Positions 35,664 through 48,193 of a DNA stretch of 64,000 nt are shown here, piece by piece. The notes beneath the pieces are model-generated. The model had not been told where the DNA came from, did no database searches, and was given only the letters and a program-made list of their open reading frames with translations. The DNA is taken from NCBI GenBank assembly GCA_022606135.1, contig JABYQN010000010.1, positions 682,001 through 746,000 of the forward strand. Direction: 5' to 3'. The position numbers were made by a program, and so were the translations under genes. Source of the DNA: Fomes fomentarius. Its lineage: Eukaryota; Basidiomycota; Agaricomycetes; Polyporales; Polyporaceae. Position 1 is the stretch's first letter, and each line of letters opens with the position of its first letter.

Positions 35664-37844
35664 CTATCTGCTATCCAGCGTGTCGTGGTCCGACTTGTGC
35701 ACGGAGCCGAGGTCGACCTCGACCGGCGTAGACGACGCACCGGCTTCCATGGTGGTGTCGTGCTGCACCGTCCGTTCGACGTCGATTGTGACCTGCAGCG
35801 GGTGCTTTACGGGACGTCGGTTCAACTCGAAGGACTGAAACAGCAACGGCGCGCCGGTACCATCCGTACTCACCTTGTCGCGGGGAGCCTGTCGAAAATG
35901 ACATTCAGTCAGACATAATACGAGTATACAGCCAATCGTTTTCCAAGCACTTACGTAACTGCGAGGGGTCTGGGGAACATTGGCCAGCATGACCGGGACC
36001 GGATAGCGATCTCCGTGGGATCCTCCTTGGACCCTGGTCGCAAGGGACTTGCGTGCATTCAGACTGTGTGGAGTGTCAGGGCCACGGTACCGCGGACAGA
36101 CAAACGTGGACGTCGATAGCTCACCTGGCAAGGAAGGAGTTCGCGTATACTGCGGGGGGAATGTCACTGGGGTGACCGAAAATCAGAAAGGAGAAGAAGA
36201 GGCATACGTTTGTTGATAGCGAGATGCAATCCGAGGAAGACGAAGTTATGTTTCATGAAGAGCCACTGAATCACGAACTGGATGAGCTATGATCCGTGCA
36301 GTAGTGGACCAGGACGTCTTACGAAGAACAAGGAGAGGAGAGTAGCGATACTATTAGTCCGATGTGAGCTCAAATTGACGACGATGCTCGAAACGAAACC
36401 TGCCATGTGAGCATTCCATTTTCCACAGTGTAGAGAGTGAGAGCGTCGATCATATGGCTGATTCTATATGGCTGTGAGAAGCATGCTATCGAGGTCAAGC
36501 AGATGCTCTCACCTCGCGAAGCCTGGGCGATTGCCACGACGGATATAATAACAAAGAGTGATAGTGATCAGGATGTCGAGGGAGGCAGATACAGTGAGGC
36601 CGAGGGTGAATATATACTGGTTGAAACACGCATCAGGCAAGTGGATCGATAGATGACATCCTACTTACGGTGTATTCTTTGATGAATAGTACATAGCTTC
36701 GGAGGCGGAGCCTGACCAGCGCATATGAGCGATGCATGAGATCGACGGAACGTGCGTACGTACATCTGTGCTGTAGTGACTATTCTCTAAGTGTCAGCTG
36801 CGTTGGTTTATGGCTCGAAGAGTCGATGATCTCACCCAGTGCAGATCCTATGAACAAAGGTGTCAGCGAAAGTATTGCACGAAGGCAGATGTACCCACCA
36901 ACTCGCAGCAACGCGAGAGCAATCTGACGATCGAGGGGACGATGAGTGCGACATGGACAGGAACGGTGGGGGAGACGCACTAATGGGATAGTGATGTAAT
37001 AGTTGCCCCGACTCACTACGATGGGGCTCAGTGTGCCGTACCCGCTCCCATTCGAGGGTTTGACACTTACGTTTGAATATACGATATATGAAGAAGCTGA
37101 GGAGCCGTCAGCGGGAACTGTACAACTGCTAACAAACAGGTGCTCACCAGTGCACAATGACGGTTGTTAGTGCCTATATCGCAGCGTCAGGAGTGTACCA
37201 AGATCCGCGTCGCATGACCACTCACGGTAAGGGCGATCGTGAGCTTGTAGGTAGACCCGAGGCATTTGAGACAGCGACAATCAGAAGGACTCCTGAGCAC
37301 TCACAGATATCGACCTGAGACCACGTTCAGTATGTTTGTTGGGTACATACAATATCATGTGTAACTCACCATTGTATGTCGTCTAGTGTCTGAACCTCCC
37401 CATAGTCCATTATCAGGTTCCCCCAATTTGCAGTGCACACTAGGGCTGAATGTGTGATATCCAACAACCTGCTCCGACGATTAGCGTAAGTTCATGCCCC
37501 ATGATCAATGTACTCACCAAACAGCGACAACCTAAGGGAGTTGAGACGTTAGTGAGTGGATGAGGTCCAGAAGGCTAGGACATACGATGCTTTTGAGCCT
37601 CTTCCGATCTGCCTGATACATTTGGAAGTATAGGGCGACTTGCATGAATACTACTCCAGACAGGCTAGAACATAACATGACTACTGATTGTCCTTCCTGG
37701 AGGAAAAGAGTGGACTTACAACAGCGCGATGAGACCGCCCACGAGTACGGGTGGCGGAGGATGGTTGTAGACTGTTTGGGCATCGCGGGCGTCGAAGATC
37801 CCAGCAGGAGCCTTCCCAGGCGTAAAGAGAGCGGGGGCGGGCAT
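35664..37844 (-). CDS. DUF6534-family seven-helix membrane protein, copy 2
   Basis: Starts at the ATG at 37844 (MPAPALFTPGKAPAG) and ends with TAG at 35664. Exon 1 runs into VLVGGLIALL and joins in phase with LSGVVFMQVALYFQMYQAD, the same first-helix motif as copy 1. Further segments are FTLGLTVSASLDILIT, MIDALTLYTVENGMLTW, NFVFLGLHLAIN, YANSFLARLNARKSLATR and a C-terminal HPLQVTIDVERTVQHDT. Shared motifs, order and orientation show that copies 1 and 2 arose by tandem duplication; the tails and loops have diverged. Many introns of about 50-70 nt interrupt it and several middle joins are unresolved. No enzyme motif is visible; the family function is unknown. Seven-helix topology is known of the family rather than computed here. 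Confidence 0.68.
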
Positions 37845-40800
37845 GCTGAATAACTTAGGTCCTAGGTCAGAAGAAGAAAGTGCGAGCCGAAGGGCGTCCA
37901 AGGTGATTGTTCGCTGAGATATATACACTCTGACGCCCCGACTCCTCCAGGGAACAGTCAATGTAGCCGGTTTCCAATCCAAGCATGGCATTATATGCGA
38001 GCATCATTCAGGCCTCCAAGCTGAGACGTGCCGTGAGTGCTGTGCGAAGAAAAGAGCGGGAAGACCAACCTTATGTCGTAAGATTGAGACACGCCGCGCA
38101 AGACTTAACCTTCACCTTGTGCTTAGGTGGCGCATTCTGGCCTTGCGCCCAAGACCCTGCCTGGCCAGCTGACTGCGCATCGCGGAGGCCCAAGCGCACA
38201 ATATCCGCCTAGTCAAGGCGCTATTTTCGACGTCGGTGGCAGCGTTCCTTCCATTCGATCGCCTGAGCGCCATTCCCTGCATCAGCTGGCCAATCATGAA
38301 CGTGTCGGTCGCAGTCGACGCCGCCGGGACAGCTGTGCGACGGCTTCAACCTGGGGGGTGGCAAACGCGACGTCGACGCGACATCGGTGCAGCAGCTTCG
38401 ACCTAGGGGGTCGCACATTGGATATGCCTCCGGACTCATCGTGCACAATGTTGGCTGCAGCCTGGGCTCCACTGAACTGTAACCTTCGCGGGGGGGACAC
38501 CATTGCCCGCCGATCTGAGTGTTATAGCACAGATCAAAATATGACCTCAACGGGCGGTTCTATACTGAATGCGGTGGTCGCTGAGTGCCACACATCATAC
38601 AGAAGAGCAACTAAACTTGTACGCACTTGACCACTGAAGACTCTCCATCGCCTTTATGGGTTATCGCCGAGGTACTGAGGCAGTAGACTAGGTATTTGAG
38701 GCCCTAAGATAGCAAGTCATGACGTGCAATCTGACCTTCGCTATCATTGAGTGACTTTGAGTGTTGTCTACTAGCACTGTTGACTCAGGGACACACCTTT
38801 CCGGAGAGCGCGGGGGGTGAGGAAGGTGGCGAGAAGAGACCATTCCTCGCGACAGTGCCCTCGCTGTGATTTTGTATGTATTGCCTGAATGCCATACATT
38901 GCCTCATGATTGAGTTATGCCAGAGCGTACGGGGTAACGTCGGAGACGCGCTCTCTGACTGCTTGAATCCATGGTTAGCAAGGGCGGTACTTAGAGCGAC
39001 GCATGAAGGCTTAACGCTCAGCGCTGAGCGTCGCCGCTGACAGTGAGAACGGCGTCGACCCACGTTGGATCCGTCAAGATGGGCTGGGTCTTTCCAGAAT
39101 GTGCTGTCGCCTCAAATGAAGAACAAGCTCTCCCTGCTCCTCTTTCAGAAGCCCGGGCCCAAGGACCGGTGCAAAGCCAATTCCCGCACATGTCCATCGC
39201 TGAGCACCCCATCATCAACAGCAATGTGCCGTAGATGTCTGCTGCTCAGCAAGAACCCATCACCGAGGCGAAAGGCGGCGTGTCATGAGGAAGACGATCG
39301 TCCTAGCCCGCATACGGGCCAGTTCACCGAGACGCTTACCGGTGCACTCAACCGGATAGGCCGTCGCCCACGGTGCACGCCAACCACGTCACTAACACCT
39401 CTCTACCAGCATAGCGTGGCACAGAAGATGCCATCCGGATGGCGGCTACTCACGCGACTCCGGGATAACGGGTGCTGAGGGGTGTCTCCGGACGCCCAGC
39501 ATTTCTTCGGCTGGTACTAGTGGGCGCAATGTTCCGAGGCATCGATGCACTGGGGCATATATTCTATGACGGCAGAGAAGCCTCGGGCGAACCGCGCGGG
39601 GTTCGGAGGCAGTACGACCAGTCGCCGCCCGCGAGGCCCACCTATCCGAACAACCGCTTGCTGAAGGGGTTAGTGTGGGTGAGACGTTGCAGAGCGGCGG
39701 ACACTCACATGCGCATAGCCTCCGAGAGCGAATATGACATATGTGTTCTCAGCAGAAAGGCTGAGGAGAACCCTAGGAACGCCATGTGTTGTGCCCGATA
39801 CGATTGAGCGCGCAGATCAGGACCCTACGTTTGGGTCTATTGAATTCACGTAAGGTGACTTCTTGATCCTAGGGTCTATCCTGAGCGAAGCACTCATAGT
39901 CCCCTAGAATCCAGATAAGAAGCTTGAGCCCAATGAGGAACATCAGGGGGCTCGTCTGCAGCAGTCCGCAGGAAGGGACGTACCACCGCGGCAGGATGAG
40001 CCGATTACTTCGACCTTCTCGCACTGACGTCCCAAGTATCGCATGCAACAGCATCGATGGTCGACCTCGGCCTTGGCCGAAGGAGAAAGAGATCCTTCCG
40101 GAAGATGCAAGGTGGCCGTCGCGATGCATCGCCAGCGAATGGCCGAGAGTGCGGGATGAACCTGACCTTTGAACGGCAATCCGGATGACTCGGAAGCTCT
40201 GCGTTAAATCTGACTGGTCACGCCTCTCTCGTACCGTGTGCGAACCGTCAGATGGACGCTGATAACATGCGTAGAGGTGAACTGAACTCACACCATCGGA
40301 TCGGTCATGAGACGTCAGAGAACATCCCAATGCACCCCAGAGAGGTTCCGAGATAGGGGAACGCGCCGTGGGAGGTTGCGGCGGCACGGGTCGCTTCGAC
40401 GCGGGAACTGCTCGTCCATGTGTGCATCCTGTAGAGTTCAATTTGTCAGAGAAGTCACCCTCCGCACAGGCCACAGTGTCATGGAACACTTACTGCATGA
40501 TACGTGCCTCACGCTCGAATGCCGCCGTGTCGGTACGGATCCATCGATCTCAACCACGCGTGAAGTGGACGCAGTAAGCCACGCTTGATCAACGAGCCGG
40601 TCTGTTGCCATGTTGATTACGAGGCGAAGCTTGTCGACCTGTCTACTTTATCCTATGTAGTCAGCGCCGGGTTCAATAGACGATGTCCAATGCGGTAATT
40701 AACCTCTCATCCAGAGGAACCGTAATCAGCTGGTCCCGGAGTTCTGAAGAGGGAACAAGAACCACGAGTGTAGAATTGGATTTTGAGAAGATGGGACATG

Positions 40801-42129
40801 CAGGAATTGCTGACCCATAGTCGCCGGCTCAGGACAACTCTGACGTTCCTGTCCCATATTAGACCTTCTCACCGACTTGCCTCCTGCACCGCGCGCTGAC
40901 AAGCTTCCCGAATCCGGTCAGCTTCGAAGGCTCCTGTCTGGGAGCTGTCTGGAACACTGAAGTCCCTGACGCCTCTGGGACAGGGTGTGGGAATGTACGA
41001 TAGGGTGGAACCGAAACCGCGACGGTGGTGTCATGGGAGCCGGCGACGTCTGCGCGACTACCATATTCTCACCCGGACCTTGAAGCCCAAACTCCGCGAA
41101 GGCCACATCAATGGCCGGAATGGCTGAGGGTACTGGATGTGAGAGTTACCATTCCTGGACCACGCAGATCGCGCCGTACCGATTGGGCCGCCTCTCTGCA
41201 GCCAGGCAATTGAAACTGGTGATTCCAGGCTTCTGAAGAGTTATTGCGGACCCGTCGTTCGCAGAACCAGGGCGACGTTCCTGCGGACGCGGTATCGGAA
41301 GCGAATTACCAGTCACAATCTGACCGCATCGTACGTAGAATGACCGCGGCATGGATGGATGGACGGACGGATGGATATGGACGGGTGGATACGTACTCGG
41401 AAATGCAACAACGTCCGGTCTACTGCTGGTATCATGTGAATCTGGTGCAGGCGACACGGGTTCGGAATAACTGTAAAGTAACCCACTTGAAGTGAGCAAT
41501 CCGTAACACGGAGGAAGCCCCCTGTCCAGATGCTTCGTGAGGCTTCTTCTGCAAAAGTGAGGTATATGATTACGCTCATTGGATTCAACGTGTTCACTTC
41601 ACCTTCGCCAACGGAGACTCCGCTAAAAGGAAGTCGGTTAGACAGAAAACAATCGCCGACGAGTCCGGACAATGAAGCAATGCTCCGGCCATCATGAAAT
41701 GGGAGCCGGTAAGCATGATTCAGATGTAAGTTCTTAAGGACGGTTCATGCACACGCAAGTTGCCGGCTTTCGCGGATGTCAACTTGTCTCTCCGAGTCTC
41801 CAAGCGGGTTTGAGCATCGCACCTTCTGAGCACAGAGGTGACTATCACAGAAGAAACCCACTACGATGTCGCCCTTCGATTCAATGCAATCGGCCAGGGG
41901 ACGCTGCTCGGTGCTTCCTTTTTCCTTTTCGTCGACGCGCGACAGAGTTGTCCTTGCGATCGCATGGAACGCTCCGATGTGTACAATGGTAGCGAAGCGT
42001 CGTGCTTGAACGCCGTAGGAGGATCATCTTGTGGATGTCTCTGCCCTGATATCGAGCCTGGTTAGCTTGCATGCGAAATAGTGAAAGTAGAGCAGGGATT
42101 CTATATGATGGCACGCGATGCTGTAGTAT
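37845..42129. other. Unresolved region, possibly a further decayed DUF6534-like gene on the minus strand
   Basis: No complete gene can be built. On the minus strand a hydrophobic exon-like frame at about 39785-39713 (MAFLGFSSAFLLRTHMSYSL, then GTGAGT) resembles the FLGLHLAISKLYATS segment of the DUF6534 copies to the left. Another frame near 40.4 kb (AFPYLGTSLGCIGMFSD) weakly recalls the family's YLxxSxxGF loop. These hints fit a strongly diverged or broken fourth copy. The plus-strand frames have no motif. Confidence 0.25.
41353..41392. repeat. Degenerate GGAT/GGAC tetranucleotide repeat
   Basis: The words GGAT, GGAC and GGAY recur about ten times in 40 bases on the plus strand. It is a simple low-complexity tract with no gene assigned. 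Confidence 0.7.
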
Positions 42130-43230
42130 CTATACACTCTCCGTCTTTGGACGTCTCTCTAAGACTCTGTCCACGATTCCGAAAGTAAGAGCTTCCTCAG
42201 CTATGAGAGGCAGATGGTTAGTGTAGGATTGATAGAGTCGTGCATTGCCAGCCCACCAGTCATGAAGTAATCCCGCTCCAGTGCAGTTTCTGAGTATGAC
42301 GTCAACATCAGTATAAAATCCGGAAGAGCGCTCTCAACGATGACGCACGGAATCGATTTAGACCGTCTTGTACAGACTCGCCTTCAAGGCCACAGTGTTT
42401 CTGATAGATGCCGGTGAGTACTTCACGCACACGGAGGATCTCCTTGGCATGGATGGCGATGTCGCTGGCTTGCCCAGAAGCTCCACCGGAGGGTTCTACG
42501 ATGGTCGATGAGACAGCAGCACCAATATCGAAGAAACGGGATTGACTCACGGTGAATCATGATGCTAGAATGCGGTAGTGCATGTCGCTTCCCCTTCTCA
42601 CCGGCAGCGAGCAATAGTGAGCCCATGGAGCAAGCTTGGCCTACGCAGTATGTATGTATAGGGGATGACACGTATTGCATCTTAATGCCCGTCATAAGCG
42701 AAACGCAATGGCTAACATGCAAGCAAAGAACGCACTGTGTCATAGATAGCAAGACCAGCAGTAACACTACCGCCAGGTGAGTTGATATACACATGAATGG
42801 GTTTCGACGTCTCTTCTGCCTCCAAGAAGAGCAATTGCGCAACAATCAAAGCAGAGTCTGTATCTCTAATCTGCGCAACATGAACACGGCTCGAACGGAG
42901 TCAGCAGGCTACTCACCGGTCCGTACAACATTATGACACGCTCCCGAAGCAGTCGTGAAAATATGTCATAGCTTCGCTCTCCTCGTCCCTATAGAACTGC
43001 ATACAGCCAACTATATATGGGTTATCGGAGGTATCAATGCTCACTGTTTGCTCAATCACGATAGGAACCAAATTTGCAGTCACTGGATGGGCATGACCAC
43101 TAGCAGCGAGTCCGCTCCAGTCTGCTGCCAGTGGATGTAATCGACGAGCATGTCGAGATATTGACGGGGCTCGTTGTGCCAGTCGAGACGCCAAGGTCCG
43201 AGGGATGGAATGTTTGAGAGCGAAAGCCAT
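42130..43230 (-). CDS. CLPP: Mitochondrial ATP-dependent Clp protease proteolytic subunit
   Basis: Serine peptidase ClpP, which forms the tetradecameric barrel working with ClpX in the mitochondrial matrix. Seven exons: 43230-43045, 42988-42917, 42870-42736, 42680-42551, 42495-42349, 42289-42257 and 42200-42130, about 257 residues, all in phase. The N-terminus [20 protein letters not shown] is basic and arginine-rich, as expected of a mitochondrial presequence. The family core starts [20 protein letters not shown]. The catalytic serine is in [19 protein letters not shown], the histidine in [13 protein letters not shown] and the aspartate in [22 protein letters not shown] forms the handle region. 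Length without the presequence matches bacterial ClpP. It is divergently transcribed from the BRL1-like gene across about 275 bp. Confidence 0.95.
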
Positions 43231-43505
43231 GGTACAAGTATGAACGCTACAGCCTGCGTCGCGGAGGTTGGCAGCGACGACCTCGAAGTTCAAGCACGGC
43301 GCGATGGAGCAGGCGCTTGAGCGAGTACCGCGTTCACGTGATCCACGCGTTTTGCGCGCTACGGTCGAGCCACGAGAGTTCAGAGTCTCATGCGTTGACC
43401 ACCACCGTGGTTCTCCTATCACCCCCTGGGTTCTGTACTATCTGCTTTCTTGAACGGTTTACGACCGCTACGACATAGTGAATACGCAAGGGCTTGCGAC
43501 GCATC
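43231..43505. promoter_or_regulatory. Short divergent intergenic region between CLPP and the BRL1-like gene
   Basis: Both start codons point outward from this 275-bp stretch, so it must hold both promoters and both 5' leaders. I do not see a clear TATA box on either side. Shared control is possible but is inference from spacing only. Confidence 0.6.
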
Positions 43506-44959
43506 ATGACGTATCGGCTACGCGCAGAGAGGTCGACGGAGACACCGATGGACTTCGAGTTCACGCATCGGCCGAGCAGTAAGACAAAACCTGTGTGGGC
43601 AGCCCCCGGAGAAGACCCACACACACCAAAGAAACGTAAGTGATTGCTAATTCTCCCTCCACTTAATGGACCTTGCGAGGCGGTGGCTAGGACCGGAGAG
43701 AACTTGTGTCTATTCATCTTGGTTTGCTAACATATCGATAGGTCCGTTCGCAGATGTCAATCCTCCAACGCCGTCGTTTCCTACACCCAGCACTCCGACA
43801 TGGCCAAGATTTGGTCAGAACAACAACCATCCGTTCCTCTTCCAAGAACCCGTCCCCCAATCACCACACTCGCCTGCATGGGTACCACCCGTACAATCGA
43901 CATTCACACCCACAAAAGCAACCATGCAAATGCCCCAGCCTGAACCTCATGATGTGACTATGTTGGAAGCCAGCCCTGGTGGTCCGTCACCGGAGAAGGA
44001 CAAGGAGAAAGAGGAGGAAGGCGAGCGGACTTTGGCGGTGGGAGCATTGCGGAGGGTGTTCAAGAAGAGGTCAGAACGAGGGCGAAGTCATCTCGGACGA
44101 CGTCGCGCACGGGTGGACGATGACGAGAGCACTTCAGGAGAAACCGATGAGGAGGAGGATCGACCTCTCACACAGAAGACCACGAACCATTATACACTCA
44201 ACGTTGCGGGGCCAGCGGTCCCGCAATCTGACTTGCCGTATCGACTCTTAGGGTGCGTCCTTGCTTCATAGCTCCCCCCTCCTCTGAAGTGCGAACATGG
44301 CATGTCAGATATGTGCAAGTGTTCTTCAACGGATCGTTGGCGGCGATAGCACTGTACGTCCTCACCCAATTCCTCTTCATGATCCAGCGCGACGTCGAGC
44401 ACCGCGTGTCGGAGTACTCCATGGAGATTGTGCAAGATATTGCGCAGTGTAACCTCGCGTACAAGACCAACCTCTGCGCTGAGGGCAGGATCCCGGCCAT
44501 GCAAGCGCAGTGTGCTGCATGGGAGACGTGCATGAACCGCGACCCCACCAAAGTCGGCCGCGCGAAGATAACCTTCGAGGTCTTCGGAGAAGTCATCAAC
44601 ACGTTCGTCGAGCAGATTAGCTGGAAAACTCTCGTAAGTGTCGTCGCAGATTTTTCTCACATATATCAGTGACTCACGTAGAAACACAGATATTCACGGT
44701 CGTGTCCCTGGCCTTTTTCGCCTTCTTCATCAACTCAGTCATCATGCTCTTCCGCTCGCGCGTGACCCCAGTGCCCCCAATCGCGCCCTCACATGTTCCT
44801 CACTACATTCCACCCGCGATACCGTACCACGCACCACACGGATACCTTCCACCTGCACAGGAGTGGCACGATAAGCCATGGAAGCGCGCAGATGAGGTCG
44901 AGGAGATCCCTACCAGGAGACGACGGCTCGAGGATGGTCAGGCCGCCAGGGTCAAGTGA
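43506..44959 (+). CDS. BRL1: Brl1/Brr6-type nuclear envelope protein
   Basis: Integral protein of the nuclear envelope/ER of the Brl1/Brr6 family, which helps nuclear pore complex assembly and membrane homeostasis. Exons 43506-43635, 43742-44252, 44309-44633 and 44690-44959, about 411 residues, all in phase. A disordered N-terminal half (proline-rich, then acidic DKEKEEEGER) leads to the domain: a first helix VFFNGSLAAIALYVLTQFLF, a lumenal loop with four cysteines (AQCNLAY, NLCAEG, AQCAAW, ETCMNR) expected to form disulfides, and a second helix around VSLAFFAFFINSVIMLF. The tail is short, proline-rich then basic (TRRRRLEDG). An in-frame ATG at 43548 (MDFEFTHRPSS) is an equally plausible start. 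Many basidiomycetes appear to have one such gene; I cannot say whether it corresponds to Brl1 or Brr6. Confidence 0.88.
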
Positions 44960-47900
44960 GCGTTCTCATGCTGCCATCATTTCCAAAGGCGGTTTGGTCC
45001 CTCAGAATCGAGCAGCCCTGAGATGTTCCGGCTGGAGTGGTAGGAGAGAACGATACGAGACGTTATGGAATGGGTCTTGTTGCATGGTTATGGATCTTCC
45101 TAGCATGATATCGTTTCAATACACGTTTCTTTCGTGACCCTCGTGCATACTTAACTTACTCTTACTGTATATTTGAATATGACGCGCTACATTTATCCTG
45201 TAGGTGAGGAACCACGTCTGTGATTTCGTAGATAGAGCATTGGTGTGTACTGATGCACACTGCGCCATAGGACAACATGGCAAATCCACATGTCTGCTAT
45301 ACGCATCCATACCTGCCCCCGCGCCCATATCAAGCCTGTGTGTATTCCCCGATACCATGAAGTGAGTTCTTCATTCATCGTACATACATCTGATACAACG
45401 CACTGCCATGGGTTTCGCCGTAGAGTAAACTCCACTCTACCGTTGCCACATTGTTCTCACCTCGCATGCTAGCCCACCGGAGCTCGGCGCACACTTCTCA
45501 TGGTAAGTATGGGCGGTGTCTCGCAACCCTTCCGTGTGCACTGAATCGTGGTCCGCCGAGCTGAGTGCGCCCACTCCGGCCCACCCACTGCGCCGAACCA
45601 CTCACTTCCGCGTTGACTGCGCATGGCGGTATTGTGTGGTGCGTGTTCCCTCTGCCCAACCGCACGCGTGCGTACTCCGAACGCGAGGTACTACCACAAG
45701 ATGATGGGTATGGTCAGGGTATCCTTCGCCCGTATGTATCATCTCTAACGTGTTACTCTTGATGATAGAACAGGCCGCAATCTGAATGTTGAGTTGTAGA
45801 CGCCGAACACGCGCCGCGCCCATTCCGCGCTCAGGCTCTCACAAGATGGCCGTTGGATTGGCCTACATATGTGTCCGAGATGAACCTGAGCTGAGGGAAC
45901 GCGCGGCGCCGGTGCCCCAGACACGAGCCTGACGCGTCAGGCTTCGGGCACTTCGATAACGGCTGCACAGCCGATAGGTGGGTCCGAATCAGTTGGAGCC
46001 TGAGGGTGGTCGTGAACTCAACTTAGCTGCGGTCAATTTCAGCTGAAACTGCGCCTCTGGTGGAAGTTGGAAACATTGCCCGCGATGCGGTGTATCACGC
46101 GTATGGCCGGTGAGTCATGGGTGTCTCACTCTGCGATTGCTGATGCATACGTGTGCCCATGGATAGGTCTGTGACTACAAGAGTACTTACTCTAGTGATG
46201 CACGAGCTTGGAGAGAACGACCAGCGCTTGGGGGATTGAGTGTTCTCAACTTCCATGATTGAATTTTCGACTCGATAGGATGCGTATAGAACGCGGACGG
46301 AATCCCTGCGGCTCTTTGATCCCCTGCCTTGCTGCTGTTAGAGGGCGGAAGTCCCATCTATCTTCAGTATACAAGGTTCTCGTGGGAGCGCCTTGAGGTA
46401 TGTTTCAAGTTGCGCTTTCAAGTATGATCACCTATCGGTGACGAGCTTCAAACTGAAACACCTCATTATTCACTAGGTGTGCTCTCGTGGTGTACAGCAA
46501 TGATGCACCTGTCATCTGCGTCGGAACCAGCTTGACTCCTGCGGGCATGCACTTCCTTGCACATACGGTAGTGCATGAAACCCCCAGGCACCAGTTCGCG
46601 ACACGTGGACCTCCTTGATAACCTTGCTTGCATCTACCACTGAATGTGGAAGGCGTCGTACATATCTCAAGGTCATATGGCAAGTCACTAGTTCTCCAAA
46701 GCATTCGTATTCAGTACTTCACATCCCACAACGTCACCGATGACCATATGTGCTACGACCGCCACGATAACGCACGAACCAATACTTCACGCAGGTGTCA
46801 TGACCCCGGACGCGCTGCTGTCCTATCATTTCTGCCACACTGTCAACTTTCGAGTATCAGTGTTCTCTCACACAGCGATCCGCTCAGATGACACCTTGTT
46901 AGAGAGGGAATCAGAAAGCACTTTGCGATGTATGTAGAGCGGATGTACTATGATCGCGACCATCTCGGAGTGGCTGACCTGAGGATAACGCAAGGCACGA
47001 TCGTTAGAAGGCGCGGATGGACTCAAACCTATGCCTCTGGACCTACGTGGGTCCACTACCCGCCCCGACGGCCAGACAACGTCGAACTGGCTCCCCGAAA
47101 ACGAACTCTGGCAATGTCTCGAATTAGGAGGTCTCCCTCTTTGTGGGTATACGCAATTGCCCTTCAATCAGAGTTCACCAGAGGCACTCCTGAGCTTCAC
47201 CGCCTCTTCCGGAGGCGGCGCACACTCGGGGCGTTCTATCTGGTCGCTATGACCTTTTGGGATACTCGCTAAAGCGGAGGCGAGTGCCAGAATGTGGTGT
47301 GAGCAGACCCGGATGCGAGTGTGATCGGATGATCCTGCCGCCTGCGAAACGTCCGGGTTGACCGATATGATGTGGTTTGTACCTATGTTCAATTCCCCAG
47401 TGTACCCGAGAATTTGCGAAGTATGTGTTGAGTTGACTTGCAGTATCCTCGAAGGACTGACTGCGTTGGAAACAAAAAATGCAACGCCTGGTGCTATGAC
47501 CGTGACGGTTTGTGTCAGCAAGGTGCCTTCACTGGATTTCGCCAAGTGGCGACAGTCAGACACCGGTCAGACATCATACACTGGGCGGCGTTCGTGAGCG
47601 CCTTGACGCCTGGAATGAGGTTGTATCTGGGGTCCTGGGCGTTGAGTGTACAGGCCCTCGAACTGAGATCTGAGCGATCCAAGTACCAGTCCTCGGTACA
47701 TAGTAGAAGATTCTTACCCAGCAAAACAAAAGAAGTTTGTAATGGATCAGCAAACTACTTAGCGGGTGACAATAAGCTCGCAGGGAGAACATAGGAGCAT
47801 GTGGCAGCAGTGTTTGTGGGGAAGGTTGTATGGAAATGATGGAAGGTGCTGAGGCCTGCTGATCGAGATCTTGTGTGAGGGCGTCTTGTTAAACGGCGGA

Positions 47901-48193
47901 GTTCCGGGGTCCCGTATGTGAGAAGGCGCGAAGAGTGCGTTGTAGCGAACTGCCAACCTTTCCAGATCATGTCTTATATGCAGCACGGCGCTCGAGCTCA
48001 CCCGAGCTTCTTCTCCTTCTCCTACTCCATCCTCCTCCTCCAGGGGGCACCCGTTGCTGTTTTCCCGCCCCTCACGGTCCAAACATCACCGAGGAACGCC
48101 TATTGTGAGTCTACACGTTCAAGTTGTGTCGAACCACAACTTAGCGAAGGAATGGGATCTGCGACTGCAGTAACGTTCTAGTTGAGCCATATA
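44960..48193. other. About 3.2 kb without a recognised gene
   Basis: The left end is the 3' untranslated region of the BRL1-like gene. On the minus strand around 47.1-47.8 kb two frames (47563-47168 and 47724-47515) look less random than most, but they contain no motif I can name and I could not join them into a gene. The right end must contain the promoter of the pepsin-like gene. Confidence 0.4.

Noticed and set aside
47168..47724. Minus-strand frames (VTVIAPGVAFFVSNAVSPS; YLDRSDLSS...LNAQDPRYNL) as a possible gene
   Set aside because: They look somewhat protein-like, but I could not connect them by valid splice sites in phase or match them to a family.
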